Source of the DNA: Thermoplasmata archaeon
GTDB lineage: Archaea; Thermoplasmatota; Thermoplasmata; Lutacidiplasmatales; UBA184
DNA length: 64,000 nucleotides
Direction of reading: 5' to 3'
Assembly (NCBI GenBank): GCA_021817605.1
Contig: JAKAUN010000006.1
Coordinates: forward strand, 1-64,000
Part shown: in pieces, positions 40,801 to 49,626 of the stretch
Position numbering within the stretch: position 1 is the first letter of the stretch
Layout of the letters: each line of letters opens with the position of its first letter
Notes under the pieces: model-generated
What the model was told of the DNA's origin: nothing
Database searches by the model: none
What the model saw: the letters and a program-made list of their open reading frames with translations, nothing else
Program-made: the position numbers and the translations under genes

Positions 40801-41676
40801 GTGCCCCGCCTGACGAGCTTCACGGACGCCTCGGCCTCGTTCGCGGAGTCCGACTTCGTAATCCTGGGTGTCCCGTTCGACCGGACGACCTCCTTCCGTC
40901 CGGGAGCCCGCTTCGGCCCGGACGCCATCCGTCAGCACTCCTGGCACTACGAGTCCTACGACCTCGAGACCGGGATCGACCTCGCCGAGGCCCGCGTCCA
41001 CGACCTCGGCAACACCGAGGAGTTCGGCAGTTCCGAGGAGATGGTCCGCTCGGTGCGCGACGAGCTCCGCCCGATCTACAAGGAGGGGAAGATCCCCATC
41101 GTCCTCGGAGGCGACCACGCCTGTGCGCCTCCGTCGGTGGAGGCCTACCCGGAGGACGCGCCGAGCCTCGGCGTGCTCTACCTGGACGCCCACCTCGACT
41201 TCCGAGGCAGCTACCTCGGCGACGCCCGAAGCCACGCCTGCTCGTCGCGACGGATGCTCGAGAAGGTCGGGGCGCGCAACATCGTCGTCTTCGGCGTGAG
41301 GTCGGTCTCCCGGGAGGAGATGGACGACAACCGCTCGCTCGGCATGTCGTTCGTGACCTCGCACGAGATCGCGCGGGACGGCATCCAGGCGTCGGTGCAG
41401 CGGGCGCTCAACATGCTCAAGACCGAGCGGCTCTACATCTCGCTCGACATCGACGCGATCGACCCGGCCTACGCCGGCGGCACCGGTACCCCCGAGCCTT
41501 TCGGGCTCACGCCTCGGGACGTGAAGTTCGTCATCGACCAGGCCGCGCCCCGGCTCGCGGGGCTCGACATCATGGAGGTCTCCCCGCTCTTCGAGCACGG
41601 AAACACCAGCGCGCTCGCCGCCCGCCTGGTCCGCGAGGCGATCGCCCGCGTGCAGCTCTCTCGACGCTCCCGCTAG
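40801..41676 (+). CDS. speB: Agmatinase (ureohydrolase family)
   Basis: A 291-residue binuclear manganese enzyme that hydrolyses agmatine to putrescine and urea. Metal ligands are visible in VLGGDHA (H), LYLDAHLDFR (D, H, D) and ISLDIDAIDPAYAGGTGTPEP (D, D). The GTG start lies 27 bp after a clear TATA box. Guanidinobutyrase or arginase activity is possible, since the family is hard to split by eye, but the spacing and FGVRSVSREEM favour agmatinase. Bud32 follows 9 bp later. Confidence 0.88.
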   Translation: MPRLTSFTDASASFAESDFVILGVPFDRTTSFRPGARFGPDAIRQHSWHYESYDLETGIDLAEARVHDLGNTEEFGSSEEMVRSVRDELRPIYKEGKIPIVLGGDHACAPPSVEAYPEDAPSLGVLYLDAHLDFRGSYLGDARSHACSSRRMLEKVGARNIVVFGVRSVSREEMDDNRSLGMSFVTSHEIARDGIQASVQRALNMLKTERLYISLDIDAIDPAYAGGTGTPEPFGLTPRDVKFVIDQAAPRLAGLDIMEVSPLFEHGNTSALAARLVREAIARVQLSRRSR

Positions 41677-41685
41677 CGAGCCGAC

Positions 41686-42345
41686 GTGTCCGACGCCTCT
41701 CCCGTCCGTTCTCCCGCGGTCGCCTCCCGAGGCGCCGAGGCCTCCGTCCGGTCGGTCGACTGGTGGGGGTTCCCCGCCGTCGTCAAGGAGCGCGAGGCGA
41801 AGGGATACCGGCCGAAACCCCTGGACGACAGGCTCCGCCGCGAGCGCACCCGGACCGAGGTCCGTCTCCTCGTGGAGGCCCGTCGGGTCGGAGTGCGCAC
41901 CCCTCTCGTCTACGACGTCGACCTCGACAAGCACCGGCTCATCCTCGAAGAGCTGCCCGGACCCACGCTGAGGATGCTGCTCGAGGACCCGAAGCAGCCC
42001 GGCGAGGCGCTCGCCGGTGCCGTTCGCTCCTTCGGCGAGACGCTCGGGAGGCTGCACGCCGGCGGGATCTCCCACGGCGACCTCACGAGCTCGAACGTGC
42101 TGTTCCCCGACGGGCCAGGCGGCCGCCCGGCCTTCCTTGACCTCTCGATGGGCGCGCGCACCCCGGGTCTCGAGGAGATGGGGATCGACCTCCATCTGGT
42201 CGAGGAGGATCTCAAGGCCCTCTCCTCGAGGGCGCCGGCGCTCGTCCGGGAGTTCCACGCCGGCTACCGTGCCGGCCATCCCGGGGGTGCCAAGGACGTC
42301 CTCGCGAGGGCGAAAGCGATCCGCTCCCGCGTCCGCTACGCCTGA
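41686..42345 (+). CDS. bud32: Bud32 (KEOPS complex kinase/ATPase)
   Basis: A 219-residue atypical small kinase. It works with Kae1 in t6A37 modification of ANN-decoding tRNAs. VVKEREAKGYRPKPLDDRLRRERTRTEVRLL, LGRLHAGGISHGDLTSSNVLF (catalytic loop HGDLT) and FLDLSMGARTP at the metal-binding site are visible. The DFG motif reads DLS, a departure from the usual DFG in Bud32. Usually fused or adjacent to kae1 in archaea; kae1 is not here. GTG start, 9 bp after agmatinase. Confidence 0.87.
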   Translation: MSDASPVRSPAVASRGAEASVRSVDWWGFPAVVKEREAKGYRPKPLDDRLRRERTRTEVRLLVEARRVGVRTPLVYDVDLDKHRLILEELPGPTLRMLLEDPKQPGEALAGAVRSFGETLGRLHAGGISHGDLTSSNVLFPDGPGGRPAFLDLSMGARTPGLEEMGIDLHLVEEDLKALSSRAPALVREFHAGYRAGHPGGAKDVLARAKAIRSRVRYA

Positions 42346-42351
42346 GCCGGG

Positions 42352-43851
42352 CTACTCGCTCGGATGCGCCCGGGCCAGCCCGGCACGCAGCGCCCCGGGA
42401 AGCTCCTCGAGGATGTCCGTGGCGAGTAGGCCGAAGCTCTTCGAGGAAGCCGCGAGGATGCCGGCTTCGCCCACCCAGAAGGCGGCCAGCCGCGCGGCCG
42501 GGACCGGCTCGACACCGCTCCCGAGCAGCGCGACCAGCACCCCGGCGAGGACGTCCCCGGCGCCGGCGACCATCATGGCCGGGTGGTGGTGGCGGTTCTC
42601 CACGGTGAGCTCGCCGTCGGAGATGAGGTCGGGCTCCCCCTTCGCAAGGACCGTGACTTTGCGAGCGGCCGCCGTCCTCGCCACCTCCTGGCGGGCCTCC
42701 TCCGTCGTGAGGGTTCGTCCCTCGGCGAAGAGGCGGGAAAGCTCCCCGGCGTTGGGGGTCAGAAGGACGGGGGCGCCCCCGGCGCGCGGGGCCGCCTCGG
42801 CCGGGCCGAGCATCGCGAGGGCATCGGCGTCAAGCACGAGAGGGATCCTGCCGCCGAGCTGTCGGTAGAGCGAGCCCATCGCCTCGAGCGTTTCGGCCTC
42901 GGCCCCGGCGCCCATCCCGATCGCCACGGCGGCGGCCCGTCCGTTCTCAACCCCTTCGAGCAGCTCGGGAACGTCCTCGGGGCGGAACCTCTCCAAGCCC
43001 ACGTCGCGGACGACCAGGTTGGGCGAGAATCCCTGGACCCTCTCCGCCGCACCGCCGGGAGCGTAGACGGTCGCCCGCTCCGCCCCGGCGCGGAGCGCGG
43101 CCAGGGCCGCGAGCGCCGGGGCGCCGGCGTAGGGACCCCCGCCGACAACGGCGATGCGGGTCGAGCGCCCCTCGCGCCCGGTGCGGGCGAGGCGGCGGAA
43201 CGAGGCGAACTCCCCCGGGCCGGTGCGGCTCCAGGCCTCCTCGGGGATCCCGATCTCGCGGACGATGACCTCGCCGGCGCTCGTCCGGTCCATCTCGCCT
43301 TTGACGGCGGTGAGAGCGACCGTCCAGGTCGCCCGAACCCCTTCCGGGTCGCGCGTGCCGGTCGGGAGGTCGACCGAGAGCACCGGCGCCCCGCTCGCCC
43401 GGATCGCCGCCGCCGCCTCGCGCACGGGGGACCGCAGCCGCTCCTCCTGGCCCGTGCCGAGGAGGGCGTCGACGACGAGGGGAAGGGCGGCGAGCTCGGC
43501 GGAGGTCGGCACCCCCTCGCGGACGGCAACGACCCGGGCGAGACGCTCGAAGCAGCGTCGCGCGGCGCGCGAGCGTATCTCGGAGGGAGGACGGACGAGC
43601 CAGACCTCGGGAGCGTAGCCCCACTCCTCGAGGTAGCGGGCCGCGCAGGTGCCGTCGCCGCCGTTGTTGCCGGTCGAAGCGACGACCGCCACGCGCGCCG
43701 GCGGCGGCGGGAGGCGACGCGCCGCCTCCTCGGCGATGACGCGCCCGGCGTTCTCCATGAGGACATCGAGCGTCACTCCGAGAGCGACGGCATTCGCTTC
43801 GACCACGACCATCTCCCCGGAGGAGAGCGGTCGGGAGGCGGCGGCCCACAT
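42352..43851 (-). CDS. nnr: Bifunctional NAD(P)H-hydrate epimerase / ADP-dependent dehydratase
   Basis: It repairs damaged NADHX/NADPHX. The N-terminal epimerase domain (1-210) has VLMENAGRVIAEEA, VVASTGNNGGDGTCAARYL and LSVDLPTGTRDPEG. The C-terminal ribokinase-like dehydratase domain has VVGGGPYAGAPALAALAALRAGAERATVYAP, LVLDADALAMLG, LTPNAGELSRL and VAGAGDVLAGVLVALL. At 499 residues it is a full-length fusion. It lies 8 bp downstream of aIF1A and is co-transcribed with it. Confidence 0.93.
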   Translation of the reverse strand: MWAAASRPLSSGEMVVVEANAVALGVTLDVLMENAGRVIAEEAARRLPPPPARVAVVASTGNNGGDGTCAARYLEEWGYAPEVWLVRPPSEIRSRAARRCFERLARVVAVREGVPTSAELAALPLVVDALLGTGQEERLRSPVREAAAAIRASGAPVLSVDLPTGTRDPEGVRATWTVALTAVKGEMDRTSAGEVIVREIGIPEEAWSRTGPGEFASFRRLARTGREGRSTRIAVVGGGPYAGAPALAALAALRAGAERATVYAPGGAAERVQGFSPNLVVRDVGLERFRPEDVPELLEGVENGRAAAVAIGMGAGAEAETLEAMGSLYRQLGGRIPLVLDADALAMLGPAEAAPRAGGAPVLLTPNAGELSRLFAEGRTLTTEEARQEVARTAAARKVTVLAKGEPDLISDGELTVENRHHHPAMMVAGAGDVLAGVLVALLGSGVEPVPAARLAAFWVGEAGILAASSKSFGLLATDILEELPGALRAGLARAHPSE

Positions 43852-43858
43852 GCGGGCC

Positions 43859-44281
43859 CTACGAGGGGACGGAACCTTCGGTCGGTTCGATCGTGCCGAA
43901 CATGTTCATCGAAGCGGGCAGGACGTTGCGTCGGGCGAGGTACTGTGCCTGGGTGCGGCTGTAGCGGAAGAGGATGTCCGCCTTGCCCTCCTGGAACCCC
44001 CAGGGGCGGATGACCAGCAGGTCGCCCTCGCGGATCCACATCTTCTTCTTCATCTTCCCCGTGATACGGCCCATCCGCGAGACGTTGTCCTCGCACATCA
44101 CGCGGATCCGGGCGGCGCCGAGCAGCTGGCTCGCGATCCCGAAGACCTCGCCGCGGCTGCGTCGTGGAAGGGGAAGTCGCGCGACCTCCTCCCCTCCCTC
44201 GACGAGCTCGATGGAAGGGGGCGTCTCCTCCGTCCCGGGCGGCGGGACGGGCGTCTCCTCCGGCACGGGCGGGTCGCTCAC
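43859..44281 (-). CDS. eif1A: Translation initiation factor aIF1A
   Basis: A 140-residue protein with the S1-like OB-fold core: GAARIRVMCEDNVSRMGRITGKMKKKMWIREGDLLVIRPWGFQEGKADILFRYSRTQAQYL. It binds the ribosomal A site and helps start-codon selection. The N-terminus (about 45 residues) is Pro/Glu-rich and probably disordered. GTG 44281 is favoured by a TATA element (AAATAG) 25 bp upstream. Confidence 0.93.
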   Translation of the reverse strand: MSDPPVPEETPVPPPGTEETPPSIELVEGGEEVARLPLPRRSRGEVFGIASQLLGAARIRVMCEDNVSRMGRITGKMKKKMWIREGDLLVIRPWGFQEGKADILFRYSRTQAQYLARRNVLPASMNMFGTIEPTEGSVPS

Positions 44282-44306
44282 GGCGAAGCGAGGGGAGCGC
44301 ACTATT

Positions 44307-45152
44307 TCAAGTGGGCGTCTGGCGGGGGAAGACCCGCAGAGGATTCTCCACGAGGATCCGCTGTTGGAGCTCGGAGGAGAGGCCGAGCCCCCGGAACGCC
44401 TCGACGTTCGCCCGGATCTCCTTGACCCCGGGGCCGGGCCAGTCGGTCCCGAAGAGGACCTTGTCGGCGAGTCGTGGGAGCTGGGGGAAGTAGTCAAGGA
44501 GCCGCGTGGGAGGGACCCCCGAGACCTCGAGCCAGACGTTCGGGAACCGTCGCGCGAGGAAAACGGCGGTCTCCGTCCAGATCGGCCGCCCCCCGTGCGC
44601 GAGGACGATGGTGAGATTGGGAAAGTCGAGGGCGACCTCCTCGACGAACAGGGGATCGGAGAACCGGTTGCGAGCGCGGGGGAAGATCGAGGTGCCGGTG
44701 TGGAAGATGACGGGCAGCCGCTCCTCCTGACAGGCGGCGTAGACCTCGCGCAGGTTCGGGAAGCTCCCGTCGACGTACCCGTCGGGACGGAACCATTGGT
44801 GGGGTGGGTGGAGCTTGAGCGCCCGCAGGCCGAGGTCGTGGACGAGGTGGGAGATCTCCTCGCGCGGCCGCGGATGGTCCGGACGGATCCCGCCGGTCGG
44901 CAGGAGCCGCTCGGGGTCGGCTCGGGCGTAGCTGCTCGCGAAGTCGTTCGCCGCCTCGGTGTAGCCGATCACCTCGGGGGCGACGTAGTTCACCAGGACC
45001 GCGCGCTCGACGTCGCTCGCATCCAGGTAGTCGAGGAACGCCTCGGGTTCCTTCACGTAGCGTCCCGTCCGCGGGTCGACGTGGCCGAGCAGCTGGAGGG
45101 CATCGGAGCGCATCTGCCAGATCGGGTTGATGTGGACGTGGCAGTCGGTCAC
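44307..45152 (-). CDS. Amidohydrolase_2-family TIM-barrel protein
   Basis: A 281-residue protein from GTG 45152, so that it opens TDCHVHINP with the H-x-H metal motif. Further ligands are in LKLHPPHQWF, VIFHTGTS (H), IVLAHGG (H) and FGTDWPGP (D). Members decarboxylate or hydrolyse aromatic or lactone substrates; the substrate here is unknown. TTG starts at 45161 and 45191 are possible. A TATA element (CATATCC, centre 45200) favours a start at or below about 45172. It is divergent from the VOC gene. Confidence 0.82.
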   Translation of the reverse strand: MTDCHVHINPIWQMRSDALQLLGHVDPRTGRYVKEPEAFLDYLDASDVERAVLVNYVAPEVIGYTEAANDFASSYARADPERLLPTGGIRPDHPRPREEISHLVHDLGLRALKLHPPHQWFRPDGYVDGSFPNLREVYAACQEERLPVIFHTGTSIFPRARNRFSDPLFVEEVALDFPNLTIVLAHGGRPIWTETAVFLARRFPNVWLEVSGVPPTRLLDYFPQLPRLADKVLFGTDWPGPGVKEIRANVEAFRGLGLSSELQQRILVENPLRVFPRQTPT

Positions 45153-45265
45153 CCCGCTCAACGTCGGTCCCCCGCCCTGCTCCCGAGCCAAGGGGGGATA
45201 TGAGCCACCGTCCCCCGCGGCAGCTCGAGGTAGGTAGGTATGTAGCCCGCCTTCTTCTCCCTCCC

Positions 45266-45706
45266 ATGTACCTGAGCTATGTCGGCCTCCGCGTCACCAA
45301 CCTTACGCGCTCGTTCGAGTTCTACACCGAGCTCTTCGGCCTCAGACCGCGCCACGGCAAGCGGCCCCCGGCCGACACGGCCGAGCCGGCGTCGATCCTC
45401 CTGTTCGACCCGCGCTCCTCGCAGCGGCTCGAGCTCAACTACTATCCACCGGGAAGCCCGTACTCCGTGCCGTACGTGCCGGGCGAGGGGTGCGACCATC
45501 TCGCCTTCCGTGTCGACGATCTCCCGCGCTTTTTGGCCGAGCTCTCGAACCGGGGCCTCGTGCCGGAGCGGATGGCCCACTACGACGGGCCGATGCAGGT
45601 GACCGCCGAGTACCGCGTCGCCTACCTCCGCGACCCGGACGGCAACCAGATCGAGCTGTTCGACACCCCGGGGAGTCCCACCGAGTTCCGCCCCGAGGAG
45701 TACTGA
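45266..45706 (+). CDS. VOC superfamily / extradiol dioxygenase-like protein
   Basis: A 146-residue protein. MYLSYVGLRVTNLTRSFEFYTELFGLRPR begins the first beta-alpha module, then RLELNYYPPGS, CDHLAFRVDDL and LRDPDGNQIELFDTP. The E of RLELN, H of CDHLAF and E of QIELFD are likely metal ligands. It resembles glyoxalase/dioxygenase relatives without pointing to one reaction. ATG 45266 is chosen over an upstream ATG at 45200 because GGTATGTAG lies 27 bp upstream and family similarity begins there. Confidence 0.78.
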   Translation: MYLSYVGLRVTNLTRSFEFYTELFGLRPRHGKRPPADTAEPASILLFDPRSSQRLELNYYPPGSPYSVPYVPGEGCDHLAFRVDDLPRFLAELSNRGLVPERMAHYDGPMQVTAEYRVAYLRDPDGNQIELFDTPGSPTEFRPEEY

Positions 45707-45814
45707 GCCTCTCTCCTGCCCGCTCGCCCCCCGGGCCGCGCCTCCGGCCGCGGCGTCGGGCCCGGGTCCTCCTGCAAACGAGAATTTATCCCTTGGACCG
45801 AGGCTCTCGAGGCG

Positions 45815-46450
45815 ATGGCAACCCCGTGGGCCTCGAAGAGGACGCCGAAGCTTTTGCGGGCCGCCTATCTTGGGGACGAGGAGTACCTTCTGGAGGAGAC
45901 GCGAGCCTCCAAGCTGCTCTACTTCCCCGGGCCGGTCGTCTGGACGCTCCTGTTCGCCGTCCTTGCCTACCTTTCCTGGGCCGCCCCGCTCGGGCTGCCG
46001 GACGTGCGCTACTACACGCGCGCGCTGGGTCGGCTCGCCTCGTTCGTCCCCCTCGGCTTTACGACCTTCGCCACGCTGGTCGCGGTGGTCTGCCTGCTCC
46101 TGGTCGTCGGCGGCCTCCTAGGGATCGCCGTGAGGTTCCTACGGTGGAGCCGGACGGTCTACGCCGTGACGAGCCGACGGGTGCTCGTCCAGCGCGGGAT
46201 CCTCGGCCGCGACTTTGACGAGATCCCCGTGAGCCAGGTGCGCGGCGTCGACGTGAAGCAGACCGCCGGGGAGCGGCTCCTCGGCTACGGGACGGTCCGC
46301 GTGAGCTCGGAGGAGGGCACGGGGGTCGGCAACGAGGACTGGAAAGGGATACCCCACCCGTTCAAGTTCCAGAAGCTGGTCGAGAACGCCACCGCCTCCC
46401 TCCAGACGGCGGGGGGCGCCGGCTCCCGTGCGAAGGGCCCCACCGCGTAG
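45815..46450 (+). CDS. Membrane protein with a bacterial PH-like (bPH2) domain
   Basis: A 211-residue protein with two TM helices (VVWTLLFAVLAYLSWAAPLG; FTTFATLVAVVCLLLVVGGLLGIAVRF). A C-terminal PH-like segment follows: TVYAVTSRRVLVQRGILGRDFDEIPVSQVRGVDVKQTAGERLLGYGTVRVSS. This is the YdbS/bPH2 pattern. The function of the family is mostly unknown. A strong TATA (AATTTATC) lies 29 bp upstream of the ATG. Confidence 0.82.
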   Translation: MATPWASKRTPKLLRAAYLGDEEYLLEETRASKLLYFPGPVVWTLLFAVLAYLSWAAPLGLPDVRYYTRALGRLASFVPLGFTTFATLVAVVCLLLVVGGLLGIAVRFLRWSRTVYAVTSRRVLVQRGILGRDFDEIPVSQVRGVDVKQTAGERLLGYGTVRVSSEEGTGVGNEDWKGIPHPFKFQKLVENATASLQTAGGAGSRAKGPTA

Positions 46451-46515
46451 CCGGACGGCCCCTCGGGCGGGGCGCTCACAGTTAAATCGGCGGCACCCGC
46501 TCGGGGTCGCCGGCG

Positions 46516-47817
46516 ATGGCCGACGACTTCGACGCGATCGTGGTCGGAGCGGGCATGGCCGGCTCCTCCGCCGCTCTCCGCCTCGCCAAGGGCGGGACGA
46601 ACGTCCTCCTGCTCGAGCGCGGCGCCGAGCCCGGGGTCAAGAACCTCTCGGGCGGGATCCTCTGGGGCAACGACCTCGCCGAGCTCCTCCCGAACTGGCA
46701 GCAGGAGATGCCCCTCGAGCGGCACCTCGTGCGCAAGCGCTTCGGCGTGCTGACCGCCGAGAGCGCGATCTCCTTCGACTTCGAGGACGCGACGTGGAAC
46801 CGGGCACCGTACGTCGCCCACTCGGTCCTGAGGGCGCGCACCGACGCCTGGCTCGCCCACCAGGCGGAGGCCGCGGGAGCGACCCTGGTGAGCTCGGTGC
46901 CCGTCGAGCGCCTGGCCTGGGAGGGGACCACGGTCCGCGGGGTCGTGCAGGGCGGCGAGACGATGACGGCGCCCGTGACGATCCTCGCGGACGGCACGAA
47001 CTCCCGGCTTGCCCTCGGGACGCCGATCCGCCCGTCCCCGCGGCTCTCGGAGGACGCGACCGAGCTCGGGACCAAGGAGGTCTACCGTCTCGACCCCAAA
47101 CTGCTCGAGGCGCGCTTCGGGGTCGGGGCCGGGGAGGGGCACGCCGAGGAGTGGGTCCTCGGGATCTACCCGCCCGGGGTCATGGCCGGGGGCTTCCTCT
47201 ACACGAACCGCGACACCGTCTCCCTCGGCGTCATCGCGAACCTGCGCTCGCTCTTCGACGCGAAGGTCGCCGCCCACGACCTGGTCGAGCAGCTCAAGCA
47301 GCACCCGGCGATCGCCCGTCGGATCGAGGGAGCCGAGCTGGTCGAGTACGGGGCCAAGCTCATCAGCTCGGGCTGGGCGAGCCGTCCCCGCGCGTTCCAC
47401 GGCGACGGCTGGATGGTGGCGGGGGACGCCGCCGGCTTCGTCTTCTCCAACGGGATCGTCATCCAGGGGATGAACTACGCCATCCGCACCGGCATCGAGG
47501 CCGCCGAGACGGCGCTGGCCGCGAGGGAGGCCCACAACGCCTCGGCCTCGCGTCTCGGGGAGTACACCCGACGGCTCGAGGATCGGGGGATCCTCGCCGA
47601 CTTCCGCGACTTCGAGGGGATGGACCGCGTGAAGTGGAACCCGAGGTTCTACACCGCCTATCCCAAGTTCGCCACCGAGCTCTTCCGCGGCCTGTTCGGC
47701 GAGAGCGGGGGGCCCAAGCAGCACGCGCGTCGCCTGGTACGCCGGGCGCAGAAGGCGGCCGGCGTGCCGACCACCGCGCTGCTCCGTGACGGCTGGCAGA
47801 CGCTCCAGGAACTCTGA
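46516..47817 (+). CDS. fixC: FixC-like electron-transfer flavoprotein:quinone oxidoreductase
   Basis: A 433-residue FAD protein. The dinucleotide fold is DAIVVGAGMAGSSAALRLAKGG, the second FAD region is WMVAGDAAGFVFSNGIVIQGMNYA, and NLSGGILWGNDL and VLGIYPPGVMAGGF are FixC features. It takes electrons from ETF to quinone. The small ferredoxin partner FixX is not in the window. It has its own TATA element (AGTTAAAT) about 30 bp upstream and converges with the ETF alpha gene. Together with the ETF genes it forms the electron exit of beta-oxidation. Confidence 0.9.
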   Translation: MADDFDAIVVGAGMAGSSAALRLAKGGTNVLLLERGAEPGVKNLSGGILWGNDLAELLPNWQQEMPLERHLVRKRFGVLTAESAISFDFEDATWNRAPYVAHSVLRARTDAWLAHQAEAAGATLVSSVPVERLAWEGTTVRGVVQGGETMTAPVTILADGTNSRLALGTPIRPSPRLSEDATELGTKEVYRLDPKLLEARFGVGAGEGHAEEWVLGIYPPGVMAGGFLYTNRDTVSLGVIANLRSLFDAKVAAHDLVEQLKQHPAIARRIEGAELVEYGAKLISSGWASRPRAFHGDGWMVAGDAAGFVFSNGIVIQGMNYAIRTGIEAAETALAAREAHNASASRLGEYTRRLEDRGILADFRDFEGMDRVKWNPRFYTAYPKFATELFRGLFGESGGPKQHARRLVRRAQKAAGVPTTALLRDGWQTLQEL

Positions 47818-47846
47818 AGCTCCCCCGGGGAGAACCCGGGACGGGC

Positions 47847-48830
47847 CTACCCGGCGCGCGCCTTGCGGACCTCGGCGGTGAGCGCGGGAAGGATCTCGAA
47901 CAGGTCGCCGACGATCCCGTAGTCCGCGACGCGGAAGATCGGCGCGCTCGGGTCGTTGTTGATCGCCACGATGACCCGCGAGCCGACCATGCCGACCAGG
48001 TGTTGGATCGCCCCCGAGATCCCGACAGCAACGTAGAGCTGCGGGGTGACCGTCTTGCCGGTCTGGCCGACCTGGAGGGTCCCCGGCCGCCAGCCGGCGT
48101 CGGTGACGGCGCGGGAGGCGCCGACCGCTGCGCCAAGCGCGGCGGCAAGCTCCTCGACTAGGCCAAAGTTCTCCGGGGAGCGGAGCCCTCGGCCCCCCGA
48201 GACGACGATCGCGGCGTCCGAGAGCGACGGACCCGCCGAGCTCGCTCCCGGCTCGAAACCGGTCCTCCGGAGGGTCGACGCCGGGGCGGCCCCGGAGGGC
48301 GGGGACGGCGATGCCTCGAACGACGCGGCCGTTGTGTCGAGCGGAGGGAAGGCGTGAGGCCGGAGCGCGACGATCGCGCGGCCCCCTTCCAGCCGCCGTG
48401 TCTCGGTCGCCCTTCCGCCGAAGACCGGACGCCGCACCACGAGCCCTCCGTCCTCCCAGGACGCCTCGGTCACGCCGGCGGCAGCCGCCGCCTCCCACGC
48501 CGCCGCAGCGCCGCCGAGGAGATCTCGGCCGAAGCACGTCCCGCCGATCAGCACGACCTCGGCTCCTTCGGCACGTGCCGTCGCGGCGACCAGACTGCCG
48601 AGCGCCGACGGAGGGCAGAGGTCCCAGGCGGGCTCCTCGGCCAGACGAGCGGAGCCGGCTCCGACGGCGGCGAGCGCCTCGGCGGCCTTGCGTGCGGAGC
48701 TGCCGGCGGCGAGCACGACCAGTCGGCCCTGCGGGCTCGCGAGGGCCTTTCCGAGGCCGGCCGCCTCGAGCGTCGCGGGAGCGGGAACGCCGTCGAGATG
48801 CTCGACGACGAGGAGAACCGTGGGGCTCAC
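47847..48830 (-). CDS. etfA: Electron transfer flavoprotein alpha subunit (FixB/EtfA)
   Basis: A 327-residue FAD-binding subunit. The C-terminal FAD domain contains [39 protein letters not shown], then [28 protein letters not shown] and [12 protein letters not shown], the ETF-alpha signature. It accepts electrons from the acyl-CoA dehydrogenases. Its ATG overlaps the ETF beta stop (ATGA), so the two subunits are translated together. Confidence 0.93.
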   Translation of the reverse strand: MSPTVLLVVEHLDGVPAPATLEAAGLGKALASPQGRLVVLAAGSSARKAAEALAAVGAGSARLAEEPAWDLCPPSALGSLVAATARAEGAEVVLIGGTCFGRDLLGGAAAAWEAAAAAGVTEASWEDGGLVVRRPVFGGRATETRRLEGGRAIVALRPHAFPPLDTTAASFEASPSPPSGAAPASTLRRTGFEPGASSAGPSLSDAAIVVSGGRGLRSPENFGLVEELAAALGAAVGASRAVTDAGWRPGTLQVGQTGKTVTPQLYVAVGISGAIQHLVGMVGSRVIVAINNDPSAPIFRVADYGIVGDLFEILPALTAEVRKARAG

Positions 48831-49612
48831 GGGAAGACCTTCGCCTCCTCCCGGAGCGCCCGGACGAGCTTCTCGGCGGCCTCCTGGGGGCTCCGGTAGT
48901 CGAGGAGCTTCGCCCCGGTGCGGGGGGCGGGGAGCGCGAAGGCCGCTCCGAGGCTCCGTGCCGCTGCCTCGAGCGCGGAGGCGGCGTCGAACCGCTCGAT
49001 CGGCTGCTTACGCGAGCGCAGGATGGCGGGGAGCTTGGCGGTCCTCGGATCGTTCCACGCCTGCTGGAGCCCGACCAACAGCGGCACCGGGGCCTCCCAG
49101 AGCTCCGTGCCGCGCTCGACCGTCCGGCGGAAGCGGAAATGCCCCGAGGCGGCGTCGAACCTGAGGTCGGTCACGAACCCGGCGTAGCCGACGCCGAGGA
49201 GCTGGGCGAGGGCGCTTCCGACCACGCCTTCCTCGTCGTCGCCCGCCTGCTTGCCGACCAGGAGGAGGTCGAACTTCTTCCCCCGGAGCGCCGCCGCGAG
49301 CCCCCGCGCGACCCCCATCGGGTCGGCGAGGGGGCCCGACGGGGCCGCCTCCACGAGCGTCGCCCGATCGCAGCCGAGGGCGAGGGCGGCGCGCAGCACC
49401 TCCTCGCATCGGGCGGCCGGCCCCAACGAGAGGACCTGGACGGTCGACGGCGGGTGCGCCTCCTTGAGGAGGAGCGCCTGCTCGATCGCCGATTCGTCGT
49501 AGCCGGCAAGGACGAACTTGACCCCGTCGGTCTCCAGGCCCGAGCCGTCCGCGCTCGCGCGCAGCCGGGCCTCGGCCTCGGGAACCGGTTTCACCGCGAC
49601 GACGATCTCCAC
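48827..49612 (-). CDS. etfB: Electron transfer flavoprotein beta subunit (FixA/EtfB)
   Basis: A 261-residue AMP-binding subunit. It starts at GTG with EIVVAVKPVPEAEARLRASAD, then GVKFVLAGYDESAIEQALLLKEAH, DLLLVGKQAGDDEEGVVGSALAQLLG and LVGLQQAWNDPRTAKLP; the second half matches the ETF-beta pattern VxxxxxxxNxPRxPsL with some change. It is 14 bp downstream of the second acyl-CoA dehydrogenase, so dehydrogenase, beta and alpha subunits form one operon. Confidence 0.92.
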   Translation of the reverse strand: MEIVVAVKPVPEAEARLRASADGSGLETDGVKFVLAGYDESAIEQALLLKEAHPPSTVQVLSLGPAARCEEVLRAALALGCDRATLVEAAPSGPLADPMGVARGLAAALRGKKFDLLLVGKQAGDDEEGVVGSALAQLLGVGYAGFVTDLRFDAASGHFRFRRTVERGTELWEAPVPLLVGLQQAWNDPRTAKLPAILRSRKQPIERFDAASALEAAARSLGAAFALPAPRTGAKLLDYRSPQEAAEKLVRALREEAKVFP

Positions 49613-49626
49613 GGCCGCCCCGCAGG

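Noticed and set aside
46285-48537. 750-residue minus-strand open frame
   Set aside because: It lies antisense to FixC and overlaps ETF alpha in another frame. Both of those have full family motifs; this one has none.
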